A DNA stretch of 37,150 nt from Candidatus Rokuibacteriota bacterium. Lineage in GTDB: Bacteria > Methylomirabilota > Methylomirabilia > Rokubacteriales > CSP1-6. The stretch is taken from contig QHSA01000091.1 in assembly GCA_003220315.1 (NCBI GenBank), forward strand, positions 1-37,150, in the 5' to 3' direction. Within the stretch, counting starts at the first letter, position 1. Every line of letters begins with the position of its first letter. The notes beneath the pieces were generated by a model. It saw only the letters and a list, made by a program, of their open reading frames with translations. It did no database searches and had not been told where the DNA came from. Below, piece after piece: positions 22,845-30,667 of the stretch. Both the position numbers and the translations under genes were made by a program.

Positions 22845-23906
22845 CTAACGAACGGGCGAGCGCAGACCTTCGGCGGCCGCGCGGTCGAAGTAGCCGAGGA
22901 TCCGCGCGTCGTGCGCGGGTAGTAGCCCCTCGACGCCCTGCTCGTAGAGCCGCTCGAGCAGCCGCTCGGCCGGGTCGCTCAGCGCCGAGGCCTCGCGGAT
23001 GAGCACGGGCACCGCCTCCCTCACGCGCCCCTTCCGGAGCAAGGCGCCGCCGACCGTGTCGTCGCCGTTCGCCGCGAGGCCCGGGAAGTCTCGCCAGAGC
23101 GCCGCCCGGTAGTCCCGAAACGCCTGCTCGACGGTCGCGCGATCCGCCGCCGCGCGCCGGCCCCGCCCCAGCGCGACCTGTCTGAGCTGCGCGAGCGCCT
23201 CGTCGGCTTGCGTCACCCCCTGCTCCGCAGCCAGGAACCACCACGCGATCGCGGTGGTCAGATCGCGCTCGACCCCGAGGCCGGCGGCGTAGGCCGTGCC
23301 CGTGAAGTACTGCGCCCGCGCGTGCCCCGCCTGCGCGGCGACGAGAAACTCGGGCGTGGCCTCGGCGTCGCGCTGCGCCAGCCTCAGCATGAGCGCGAGG
23401 TTGTAGCGCGCATCCTGGTGGTGGGGGTCGCCCGCCAGGACGCGACGGAACTCTTCGATCGCCCCGTCGAGGTCGCCCCGCGCGTAGCGCACGACGCCCA
23501 GGCTGTAGTGCGCCTGGCCGAGGTCGGGTTGCGCGCTCAAGACGTGCTCGAGCTCCACGCGCGCCGCCGCCCAGTCCTGCTTCGCCACGAGCGCGGCGGC
23601 CAGGGTGAGCCGAGCCGTGAGGGCATCGGGCTGCCGGCGGAGGGTCGCGCGCAGCTCCTCGACGGCGGCGTCGAGATCGCCCAGGCCGTAGAGGGCGAGC
23701 CCGAGGCTCGTGCGGGCCTGGATCAGATCGGGTTCACGCCGCAGCGCCTCGCGCAGCGCGCTCACGGCCGCCGCCATCTCGCCCCGGGCGATGAGGGCTT
23801 GGCCCCGATCGAGGTACACCTGCGCGTGGCCCTGGGGCGTCGGCGCCGGCGGGGCGACTCCCGCGCACCCGGCCTGAGCGACGCCGAGGAGGAGGAGCAA
23901 TCGCAC
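22845..23906 (-). CDS. TPR/Sel1 repeat lipoprotein
   Basis: The protein is 353 residues from GTG 23906. The N-terminus has a lipobox-like LLLLLGVAQAGC, giving a lipidated Cys. About four tetratricopeptide repeats follow (AQVYLDRGQALIARGEMAAA, LGLALYGLGDLDAAVEELRA, AHYSLGVVRYARGDLDGAIE, ARYNLALMLRLAQRDAEA) and then one Sel1 repeat (AQYFTGTAYAAGLGVERDLT). Such lipoproteins act as envelope scaffolds. The start is doubtful: GAGGAGG lies seven bases before an in-frame CTG at 23921, and starting there adds MTQRVV, the basic region a signal peptide needs; the GTG lacks such a site. The stop is followed at once by the activator gene, so both probably sit in one operon and the lipoprotein may feed its CHASE2 sensor. 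Confidence 0.88.
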   Translation of the reverse strand: MRLLLLLGVAQAGCAGVAPPAPTPQGHAQVYLDRGQALIARGEMAAAVSALREALRREPDLIQARTSLGLALYGLGDLDAAVEELRATLRRQPDALTARLTLAAALVAKQDWAAARVELEHVLSAQPDLGQAHYSLGVVRYARGDLDGAIEEFRRVLAGDPHHQDARYNLALMLRLAQRDAEATPEFLVAAQAGHARAQYFTGTAYAAGLGVERDLTTAIAWWFLAAEQGVTQADEALAQLRQVALGRGRRAAADRATVEQAFRDYRAALWRDFPGLAANGDDTVGGALLRKGRVREAVPVLIREASALSDPAERLLERLYEQGVEGLLPAHDARILGYFDRAAAEGLRSPVR

Positions 23907-23960
23907 GACTCTCTGCGTCAGGCCACGGCCTCCTCGGGGAGCGAGACGAATCGAGACGAT

Positions 23961-25505
23961 TCAAATCATAGCAGACGCTTCCGTGGTGTCGGAATCTCGG
24001 GCGGCGGAGAGAGCGACCGGCACGGCGTAGCGGTTGACCGGGTACGGCAGCGCCGTGGCGGCGCGGCACGCCTCGGCGATGTAAGGGGTGAGCGCCTCCG
24101 CGAGCGCCCAGCCGGCCGCGTTCTTCGCGCGGACCCGCTCCGCGGCCTCCTGCGCCCGCGCTCGAAGCCGCGCCTCGTCCACCGTCAGGACGCGGCCGGC
24201 CTGCACCACCAGCCGGCCGTCGACGAGCACGGTGTCGACGTCGACCCCGCTCTCGACGTAGACGAGGGCGCCGACGACATCGTTGAGCGGACGCAGCGAC
24301 GTCGAGTCGGCGCGCAGCAGGACGAGATCGGCCTTGCGGCCCGGCTCGATCGCGCCGACGTCCGCGTCGAGTCCGAGTGCCTTGGCGCTGCCAAGGGTCG
24401 CCATGCGCCAGACCTCGGCGGCGCGGATCCAGCGCTCCGTGTGATGGGGAAACCGGACGTTCCCGACCAGGCCCGCCAGGCGCATCGCCTCGAAGAGGTT
24501 CAGGTTGTCCGAGGACATCGAGCCGTCGGTGCCGAGGCCGACGGTCACACCCCGGTCCAGCATCTCGCGCACCGCCGCGATGCCGCTCCCGAGCCGGAGA
24601 TTGCTCGCGGGGTTGTGAGCGATCGCGCCCCCGGCGTCGGCGAGACGCCCGATGTCGTCGTCGGTGAGCCACACCCCGTGAGCACCGACGAACCCCGGAC
24701 CGAGGAGCCCGAGCTCTCCAAGGCGCGCCACCGCTGTCTTACCCCAGCGGCGGTCGGCGGCGATCGCCTGCGTCTTCGACTCCGACAGGTGGGTGTGCAC
24801 GCCCACACCGTGCTCCCGAGCAAGCCGCGCGCAGCCCTCGAGGAACTCGTCGGTGCACTGCGTCGGAATGGTCGGCGCCAGGCCGACGCGAATGCGCCCG
24901 TGCGCCGTGCCGTCGAGGCGCCGGATCGTCTCCGCGCCGAGCTGGAGGAGCGCGGCCGTCGGCGTGGGTCGGAGACCTTCGACGGTGCGCCGCAGCTCGT
25001 CCGGCAGGAGCGGGATGAGGCCCGGGATGGTCTCGTAGAATGCGACGTCGGCGACCGCGGGCGCCAGCACCGCGCGCATCCCGACGTCGGTGTAGGCGCT
25101 GGCGACGGCGTCCAGATCCTCCATGCGGGGCGCCGGAACAGTCATGAAAAGGTCGTACGCGGTCGTGCACCCGGTCTTGAGCATCTCCACGGCGCCGATC
25201 GCGGCCGAGACGTAGTGATCCTCCGCGGTGCGATTGGCGTTCAGCGCGGGCCCGTGGTTCAGGAGGTCTTCGAGCGTCCAGCGCCCGGCGAGGCCGCGAA
25301 GGAGATTGTTGTGGGCGTGGGTATGGGCATTGATCAGGCCGGGCAGGACGAGGAGCCCGCGCGCATCGAGCACCTCGGCCGTGACGGGCTGGCCGAGCCG
25401 CGGCGCCACCGCCGTGATGCGCTCACCCTCGACGAGCACGTCCGCGTCCTCCAGCCCCGGCTCGCTGCCACGCAGGACCCGTCCCCCGCGGATCAGGAGG
25501 GCCAC
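23961..25505 (-). CDS. metal-dependent amidohydrolase (TRZ/ATZ, SAH/MTA deaminase-like)
   Basis: The protein has 514 residues with GTG start at 25505. Metal ligands appear in order: H61 and H63 (LINAHTHAHNNLLRG), His in GVHTHLSESK, His in VGAHGVWLTD and Asp in GLGTDGSMSSDNLNLFEAMR. These fit the ATZ/TRZ branch of the amidohydrolase superfamily, which removes chloro or amino groups from triazines, or deaminates guanine, S-adenosylhomocysteine or methylthioadenosine. The N-terminal MALLIRGGRVLRG and the closing GRKADLVLLRAD form the usual beta-sandwich. No signal peptide is present, so it is cytoplasmic. The substrate is not decided by sequence. The LLM gene precedes it on the same strand with 52 bp between, suggesting one transcript. 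Confidence 0.9.
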   Translation of the reverse strand: MALLIRGGRVLRGSEPGLEDADVLVEGERITAVAPRLGQPVTAEVLDARGLLVLPGLINAHTHAHNNLLRGLAGRWTLEDLLNHGPALNANRTAEDHYVSAAIGAVEMLKTGCTTAYDLFMTVPAPRMEDLDAVASAYTDVGMRAVLAPAVADVAFYETIPGLIPLLPDELRRTVEGLRPTPTAALLQLGAETIRRLDGTAHGRIRVGLAPTIPTQCTDEFLEGCARLAREHGVGVHTHLSESKTQAIAADRRWGKTAVARLGELGLLGPGFVGAHGVWLTDDDIGRLADAGGAIAHNPASNLRLGSGIAAVREMLDRGVTVGLGTDGSMSSDNLNLFEAMRLAGLVGNVRFPHHTERWIRAAEVWRMATLGSAKALGLDADVGAIEPGRKADLVLLRADSTSLRPLNDVVGALVYVESGVDVDTVLVDGRLVVQAGRVLTVDEARLRARAQEAAERVRAKNAAGWALAEALTPYIAEACRAATALPYPVNRYAVPVALSAARDSDTTEASAMI

Positions 25506-25557
25506 GGCGACTAATTCCGTTCGGTCAGGCGCAGCGCGAAGGCGGCGGGGCGCGCGG

Positions 25558-26352
25558 TCATCGGGGCGTTCCTGGCGCGGGGCGAGGTATCGCCCGGAGC
25601 AGCGCCAGGTTCTCGTCGATCGTGTCCGTGCCGGTGATGGCGCGGAGCACGATCTCGTCGACCGCTCCCTGCCAGTTCGCGAGCGCGGCCGCGAGCGCGC
25701 CCGCGCTCGATGCCGCGATCGCCGTCTCCACCGGCTTCACCCCCATGCGCGCGAAGTGGGCCGCGTACGCGGGGATCGCCGCGTACCGGACCCCCTCCTC
25801 CCGCAGCCGGTCGCTCGCGGCCGCCCCGAGGGCGACGCGGACGTACGCGAAGAGCCGCGGCGGTTGCCGACCCGCCGCGGCCGCGCCCGCACGGACCCAC
25901 TCGGCCGAGCGACGCGCATGCTCGGGCGTCAGCCAGTTGAAGAGCACGGCGTCGGCGACCTCACCGGCCACGCGGCACATCTGGGGACCGAGCGCCGCCA
26001 CGACGAGGCGCGCCGCAAGCTTGGACCTGAGCGCGGCGACCCCTTCGCGCACGCGCGTGAGGGCGCCCGGGTTCGGGCTTCCGACCCCGAGGAGGAGACG
26101 GTCGAGGGGAAGGCCGTTGGCGTGCACGCCCTGGACGATGCTGTCCGGGCCGCGCGTGTGGAGCGGAATCACGCCGATGCCGAGCTCGATCCGCCGCGTC
26201 TCCCCGGCCGCCAGGGCGAGCGCGGCCAACCCATCGGTCGCGCCCGGGTGGTTGACCCAGAAGGAGCTGTAGCCGAGTCCTTCGGCCTCCCGGGCCGACG
26301 CGCGGAGGATCTCGGGCGCCGCGCCAGCGAACAGTGCAAACCCCAGTCTCAT
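25558..26352 (-). CDS. LLM-class flavin-dependent oxidoreductase
   Basis: The protein has 264 residues, starting at the ATG preceded by GAGAGGAG rather than the GTG one codon earlier. The bacterial luciferase-like barrel is clear: MRLGFALFAGAAPEILRASA, LGYSSFWVNHPG, RRIELGIGVIPLHTRGPDSI, PLDRLLLGVGSPNPGALTRV and PEHARRSAEWVRAGA. Members use FMN or F420 to oxidise alkanes, aldehydes, alkanesulfonates or sugar phosphates. The length is on the short side for the family (300-350 residues), with the middle insertion reduced. It is followed by the amidohydrolase and preceded by the DoxX gene, all on one strand. Confidence 0.87.
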   Translation of the reverse strand: MRLGFALFAGAAPEILRASAREAEGLGYSSFWVNHPGATDGLAALALAAGETRRIELGIGVIPLHTRGPDSIVQGVHANGLPLDRLLLGVGSPNPGALTRVREGVAALRSKLAARLVVAALGPQMCRVAGEVADAVLFNWLTPEHARRSAEWVRAGAAAAGRQPPRLFAYVRVALGAAASDRLREEGVRYAAIPAYAAHFARMGVKPVETAIAASSAGALAAALANWQGAVDEIVLRAITGTDTIDENLALLRAIPRPAPGTPR

Positions 26353-26371
26353 CACCGGCTCCTCTCGGGAA

Positions 26372-26812
26372 TCAGCGGGATCCTCGAGCCTCAGGCGCCG
26401 GCGCCGCGCCTCGCGCGAAGACCTTCTTCACCGTCATGGGCCCGGCCCCGAGGAGGACGAGGCTCAGGCTGGCGGCGAGCAGCGTGAGCTCGAACTCGTA
26501 GCCGCCAACGAAGCCCATCTTGAGGCGGACGGCCAGGATGGCAACGACCATCTCGATGGCCAGGAGGGCGGCCGCCAACCGGGTGCCCAGACCGAGGATG
26601 AGCGCCAGCCCGCCGAGGATCTCCACGGCCATCACGACGACCGCCGCGACGGAGGGCAACGGGATCCCCACCTTGGCCATGAAGCCAGCGGCGCCGCCCA
26701 GACCGAAGACGAAGAGCTTTTGGGCCCCGTGAACCGCGAAGACCAGCCCGACGACGAGCCGGAGGGGGACCAGTCCCCAGTTCACCGCCCAGGAATTCCC
26801 TTGCGCGTTCAT
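26372..26812 (-). CDS. DoxX-family membrane protein
   Basis: The protein has 146 residues and four predicted spans, starting at ATG 26812 after GGGAGGAG. The sequence WGLVPLRLVVGLVFAVHGAQ then KLFVFGLGGAAGFMAKVGIP is the DoxX signature (HGxxKL...G), followed by VEILGGLALILGLGTRLAAA. Classic DoxX is a small subunit of archaeal thiosulfate:quinone oxidoreductase, but the bacterial family is widespread and mostly uncharacterised, often with redox enzymes. It lies 19 bp upstream of the LLM oxidoreductase, so an operon of DoxX, LLM and amidohydrolase is likely. It is divergent from the Rieske gene. Confidence 0.9.
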   Translation of the reverse strand: MNAQGNSWAVNWGLVPLRLVVGLVFAVHGAQKLFVFGLGGAAGFMAKVGIPLPSVAAVVVMAVEILGGLALILGLGTRLAAALLAIEMVVAILAVRLKMGFVGGYEFELTLLAASLSLVLLGAGPMTVKKVFARGAAPAPEARGSR

Positions 26813-27244
26813 GGTCGCTCCTCCCGCGTCCAGGTGCCCTCAGTCGGCCGAACCGTCCGGTGCGCTTCCCGGGGCGATCATGGCAGCGGGGCGCACGTAC
26901 GTCCAGTCGAGATTGGCCTGCGGCACACCGCGAGCGGCCGGCCCGTCCGCGCCGGTGGCGGCGTCGTGGTCCCCCGACTTCGACTACAATAACCCGCGCC
27001 GAATCGCGCGGACGCGATCGCCAGGTGAGGAAGATCGACGCGCGCGACGGCCAGAGGACGACGCGCGGGAGGGGCACGTGGGAGGGACTTCGACGAGGCG
27101 TCCACCTTCTTGGGAGGCCGGCCGACGCGGCCAGGTCGAGCGACGCGCTTGGGGCCACCGATAGTTCTTTCCGGATTGCCCCTTGACAGACGCGACGTCC
27201 GGGTCTATCCGTTGTCTGCACAGCGCCGGGATGGGGTCAGGACC
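26813..27244. other. 432-bp divergent intergenic region
   Basis: No convincing coding sequence is found here; the open frames present are compositional shadows with Arg/Pro-rich products. A TACAAT box at 26985-26990 stands out but has no -35 partner. The promoter at 27183-27211 faces the Rieske gene. The region may also control the divergent DoxX operon. Confidence 0.6.
27183..27211 (+). promoter_or_regulatory. promoter for the Rieske-PQQ module
   Basis: A perfect TTGACA at 27183-27188 and TATCCG at 27206-27211 are separated by 17 bp, placing transcription start near 27218, about 27 bp before the Rieske GTG. The -10 matches only three of six. Confidence 0.4.
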
Positions 27245-27811
27245 GTGTCCCAAGGACGTCGCGCGGTACTGAAGGCAGCCCTCGGGCTAGGGCTGTGCTT
27301 TTCGTTCCTCGACGGCGTCTCCGCCCGAGCCGACGATCCGAGAGTGGCCCGCCCGCAGGAGGGTGACCGTTTCGTGTTTCCGTTCGGGGACCGGGAGGGA
27401 CAGCTCATCACGCTCGAGGACCTGCCGCTCGGCGGGCCCCAGCAGCTGGCCTACCCGATGGATCCTCGCACGAAAACCGTGCGAAACGGGTCGACCCTGA
27501 ATCTGATATCGCTGATCCGCTTCGATCCCGCCCAGCTCACCGAGGAGACTCGGGAACTCGCGGCGCGCGGCGTCGTGGCGTACTCGGCGATCTGCACCCA
27601 CCAGGGGTGCCCGGTGTCGATGTGGGAGGCCCACGCGAAGAACCTCTTCTGTGCCTGCCACGCGACCCAGTTCGACCCCAGGGATCGCGCCCGGGTCGTC
27701 GATGGGCCTGCGCCCCGGCGGCTCCCCATGCTGCCCATCAAGCTGGTCGACGGCGTCCTGACGGTGGCCGGAGGGTTCACGGGTCGAGTCGGAGGCGAAC
27801 GCCCATCATGA
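27245..27811 (+). CDS. Tat-exported Rieske [2Fe-2S] protein
   Basis: The protein has 188 residues starting with GTG 27245 and a twin-arginine signal, GRRAVLKAALGLGLCFSF. The Rieske cluster motifs are C117-T-H119-QG-C122 and C136-A-C138-H139, both complete, including the two Cys of the disulfide clasp. The C-terminal RRLPMLPIKLVDGVLTVAGG is the usual last strand. The layout matches the soluble part of a bc1-type Rieske subunit, but no cytochrome b gene is adjacent. Its stop overlaps an ATG upstream of the PQQ dehydrogenase, so the two are co-transcribed. It may accept electrons from the dehydrogenase or molybdenum enzyme downstream; this is a proposal, not established. Confidence 0.9.
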   Translation: MSQGRRAVLKAALGLGLCFSFLDGVSARADDPRVARPQEGDRFVFPFGDREGQLITLEDLPLGGPQQLAYPMDPRTKTVRNGSTLNLISLIRFDPAQLTEETRELAARGVVAYSAICTHQGCPVSMWEAHAKNLFCACHATQFDPRDRARVVDGPAPRRLPMLPIKLVDGVLTVAGGFTGRVGGERPS

Positions 27812-27867
27812 GTGAACGCGCCGCTTCACCGCACTGGAGTACAAACCCGATACGAGGAGGGATGATC

Positions 27868-29589
27868 GTGAAGACAACCAGAACCCTTCTGGCGCTCGCA
27901 GCTGTCCTCGGCCTGGTCATGCTGCCCGCGACGGCGCTGGCTCAGGGGGGCTACAGCCCGGTCACCGACCAGCGGCTCGTCAAACCGGAGCCCGAAAACT
28001 GGCTGCAGATCCGCGGCAACTATCAAGGGTGGGGCTACAGTCCCCTGGGCCAAGTCACCCCCGCGAACGTGAAGAAGCTGACTCCGGTCTGGGCCTTTTC
28101 GACTGGGGTGGACTCGGGCCACGAAGCGCCCCCCATCGTCAACAACGGCGTGATGTTCGTCGTGACCCCCTACAGTCAGGTCATCGCGCTGGATGCGAAG
28201 TCGGGGAAGTTCCTCTGGCGATACAAGCGGGAATTGCCCGAGGACTTCAAGGCTCTCCACAACACGAGCCGGGGGATCGCGCTGTACGGCGACAAGGTGT
28301 ACCTGGCGAGCCTGGACTGCTTCCTCGTCGCCCTCGACGCGAAGACGGGCAAGGTCGCCTGGCAGAAGAAGGTCGAGGACTACCACACGGGCTATTACAT
28401 GACGCTCGCCCCGCTCGTGGCGAAGGGCAAGGTCATGGTGGGCGTGTCGGGCGGTGAGTTCGGCGTCCGGGGCTTCGTCCAGGCCTTCGACGCTCAGTCC
28501 GGCGAGCCCGCGTGGAAGACCTACACGGTCCCCGGCCCCGGCGAGCCTGGCCACGACACCTGGTCGGGCGACACCTGGAAGCGCGGGGGCGCGTCCGTCT
28601 GGCTGACCGGCACCTATGACCCCGATCTCGGCCTGACCTACTGGGGCACCGGGAACGCTTCGCCCTGGTTCGGGGATCAGCGCGCTGGTGACAACCTCTA
28701 CACCGCGTCCACCGTCGCCCTCGATGCCGCGACGGGCGCGCTGAAGGGCCACTTCCAGTACCAGTGGAACGAATCGTGGGACTGGGACGAGCCGGACGCG
28801 CCGCTCGTCGTCGACTATCAGAAGGACGGGCGCACGATCAAGGGATTGGTGCACCCGGCGCGTAACGGCTACCTCTACCTGCTGGAGCGGAGCCGGGAGC
28901 GGATCGGGTTCGTCTCCGCCACTCCGTACGTCAAGCAGAACGTGTTCAGGAGCGTCGACTCGAAGACCGGCCGTCCCGACTACCATGCGGAGCGGATTCC
29001 AAAGACCGGTAAGCGCGCCGACTTCTGTCCGTCGCTCTGGGGGGGCAAGGACTGGCCGTCTGCCGCCTACAACCCCAAGATGGGACGCCTCTTCATCCCG
29101 GCCAACGACAACCACTGCGGGTTCATGGAAGGCAAGGTCCAGCAGTACGTCGCGGGACAGTGGTGGACGGGCGTCGACATCCCCGACATCGGCTTCGCCG
29201 TCGACAAGAGCGCGAAGTACTTCGGCCAGATCCAGGCCTGGGACATCAACGGAGTGAAGCGGGCGTGGAGTCACCAGTTCCCCGACTCGATGAGCTGGGG
29301 AGGGGTCCTGACCACCGGCGGCGGGCTCGTCTTCACCGGCGGGACGAATGACCGCTACTTCCGCGCCTTCGACGCGTCCACCGGAAAGGTGCTGTGGCAG
29401 TTCCGTACGAACTCCGGCATCATCGCGCCGCCGGCCTCCTTCTCCGTCGACGGCACTCAGTACATCAGCGTCGTGTCCGGCTGGGGCGTCGACCCGGCCT
29501 TCCAGCAGGGGCTGATCTCGAACCTTCTCGGCTGGGAGAAGGACGTGCCGCAGGGCGGCGTGGTCTGGGTCTTCGCGGTTTCCCAATAA
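27868..29589 (+). CDS. PQQ-dependent alcohol dehydrogenase, lanthanide-type signature
   Basis: The protein has 573 residues. GTG 27868 was chosen because AGGAGG (27855-27860) is seven bases upstream; an ATG at 27862 is only one base after it. A signal peptide ends at ALAQ. The eight-bladed propeller has the family start NWLQIRGNYQGWGYSPLGQV and many W-docking repeats. Metal and PQQ residues are E197 (GGEFG), N263 (GTGNASPW), catalytic D305 and, two residues on, D307 (SWDWDEPD). The extra Asp marks lanthanide-dependent XoxF/ExaF-type enzymes; calcium MxaF has Ala there. The adjacent Cys pair of most methanol dehydrogenases is missing (LHNTSRG at that position). No haem domain is present. It would oxidise an alcohol to aldehyde in the periplasm. 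The substrate is unknown. Confidence 0.9.
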   Translation: MKTTRTLLALAAVLGLVMLPATALAQGGYSPVTDQRLVKPEPENWLQIRGNYQGWGYSPLGQVTPANVKKLTPVWAFSTGVDSGHEAPPIVNNGVMFVVTPYSQVIALDAKSGKFLWRYKRELPEDFKALHNTSRGIALYGDKVYLASLDCFLVALDAKTGKVAWQKKVEDYHTGYYMTLAPLVAKGKVMVGVSGGEFGVRGFVQAFDAQSGEPAWKTYTVPGPGEPGHDTWSGDTWKRGGASVWLTGTYDPDLGLTYWGTGNASPWFGDQRAGDNLYTASTVALDAATGALKGHFQYQWNESWDWDEPDAPLVVDYQKDGRTIKGLVHPARNGYLYLLERSRERIGFVSATPYVKQNVFRSVDSKTGRPDYHAERIPKTGKRADFCPSLWGGKDWPSAAYNPKMGRLFIPANDNHCGFMEGKVQQYVAGQWWTGVDIPDIGFAVDKSAKYFGQIQAWDINGVKRAWSHQFPDSMSWGGVLTTGGGLVFTGGTNDRYFRAFDASTGKVLWQFRTNSGIIAPPASFSVDGTQYISVVSGWGVDPAFQQGLISNLLGWEKDVPQGGVVWVFAVSQ

Positions 29590-29615
29590 GCGTCGCGACG
29601 GGCCCCTGCCCTCGG

Positions 29616-29648
29616 GCGAGCCGGGTGCCTCGGAGGCACCCGGCTCGC
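29616..29648 (+). terminator. 15-bp perfect hairpin after the PQQ dehydrogenase
   Basis: GCGAGCCGGGTGCCT (29616-29630) and its exact reverse complement (29634-29648) flank loop CGG, 26 bp after the stop. No U-tract follows. It may lower read-through into the downstream genes or stabilise the dehydrogenase mRNA. Confidence 0.6.
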
Positions 29649-29687
29649 TCGGGGCGGGGAGCGCGGTCGAAGGGGGTGGGGCGTCGC

Positions 29688-30080
29688 GTGACCCGTCTCG
29701 TCTTGGCCCTCGCCGGGCTGACGTGGGCCGTGTGTGCGGACGCCGGGTCGTCCTTCGTCATCAGCGTCCAGAACGCATCGGCCCGAGTAGGCGAGAAGGC
29801 GGTCATCGTGGCGACGATCTCGATGGGCGAGGGATTCACGATCACGGATTCGTACCGCCACCGGATCATCAAGCTGTCGGCCTCGAATGGGGTCGAGCTC
29901 GAGCGGGAGGTCGTCGCCGGTTCGGTTCAGAACGGCAGCATCGTCTTCACGGTTCGTGCGACGCCGAAGAGCGCCGGCACCCACACCGTGCACGGGGTGT
30001 TTCGGTTCAGTTACCATAACGGCGGCGAGCTCGACATCAGAGCCGCGCCATTCGAGGCGACGGTCACCGCGACCGAGTAA
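29688..30080 (+). CDS. small exported beta-rich protein
   Basis: The protein has 130 residues starting at GTG 29688, which follows a G-rich stretch. A signal peptide (TRLVLALAGLTWAVCADAG) precedes an Ig-like or DsbD-N-like sequence: SFVISVQNASARVGEKAVIV, GFTITDSYRHRIIKLSASNG, NGSIVFTVRATPKSAGTHTV, HGVFRFSYHNGGELDIRA. The alternating pattern and length suggest a single beta sandwich. I know no named family; the DsbD alpha-like reading is tentative, and no Cys pair is present in the mature part. Between the PQQ dehydrogenase and the molybdenum hydroxylase it could be a periplasmic assembly or docking factor, by analogy with MxaJ/XoxJ position but not sequence. Confidence 0.65.
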   Translation: MTRLVLALAGLTWAVCADAGSSFVISVQNASARVGEKAVIVATISMGEGFTITDSYRHRIIKLSASNGVELEREVVAGSVQNGSIVFTVRATPKSAGTHTVHGVFRFSYHNGGELDIRAAPFEATVTATE

Positions 30081-30202
30081 GTCGGGATGAGGTCGACCTC
30101 GAGAGCGCGCGCCCGCGGTCGGGGCCATCCCCCGCCTGAGGACCGGCGCGTCGACTCGGGTTCGACCGAAGTCCACGAAGTCTCACTCCCAGGGAGGGTC
30201 AC

Positions 30203-30667
30203 ATGGTAACGCTTCACGTGAATGGCAAAGCGCAACAGGTGGACGTGCCTCCGGAGACGCCGCTTCTGTGGGTGTTGCGCGATGTCCTCGGAATGACCGG
30301 GACCAAGTTCGGTTGCGGCATGGCGCTGTGCGGCGCCTGTACCGTCCACCTCGATGGCCGACCCACGCGCGCCTGCATCACGCCGATCTCGGCTGCGGCG
30401 CAAGGAAAGGTCACCACCATCGAGGCGATCGGCGGGGACCAGGTGGGCAAGGCGGTGCAAGCGGCGTGGGTCGACCTCGGCGTGCCCCACTGCGGCTACT
30501 GCCAGGCCGGCCAGATCATGTCCGCCACGGCGCTGCTTCAGCAAAACCCCAAGCCAACGGACGCCGACATCGACTCGGCGATGAGCGGAAACATCTGCCG
30601 CTGCGGCACGTACACGCGAATTCGCGCCGCCATCCACCGTGTGGCCCAGAAAGGAGCGACGAAATGA
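30203..30667 (+). CDS. [2Fe-2S] small subunit of IorA-type molybdenum hydroxylase
   Basis: The protein has 154 residues, the ATG following GGGAGG. The plant-type cluster motif has C38, C43, C46 and C58 ([17 protein letters not shown]). The helical domain carries the second cluster: [11 protein letters not shown] and [10 protein letters not shown]. It transfers electrons from the molybdenum site of the large subunit. It matches the IorA/aldehyde oxidase small subunit more than XdhC, because it is stand-alone. Its stop overlaps the ATG of the large subunit by 4 bp (ATGA), the usual arrangement. Confidence 0.94.
   Translation: MVTLHVNGKAQQVDVPPETPLLWVLRDVLGMTGTKFGCGMALCGACTVHLDGRPTRACITPISAAAQGKVTTIEAIGGDQVGKAVQAAWVDLGVPHCGYCQAGQIMSATALLQQNPKPTDADIDSAMSGNICRCGTYTRIRAAIHRVAQKGATK

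Noticed and set aside
23208-25514. Long plus-strand frame of 768 codons
   Set aside because: Antisense of the TPR lipoprotein and amidohydrolase genes, with Arg/Asp-rich shadow composition.
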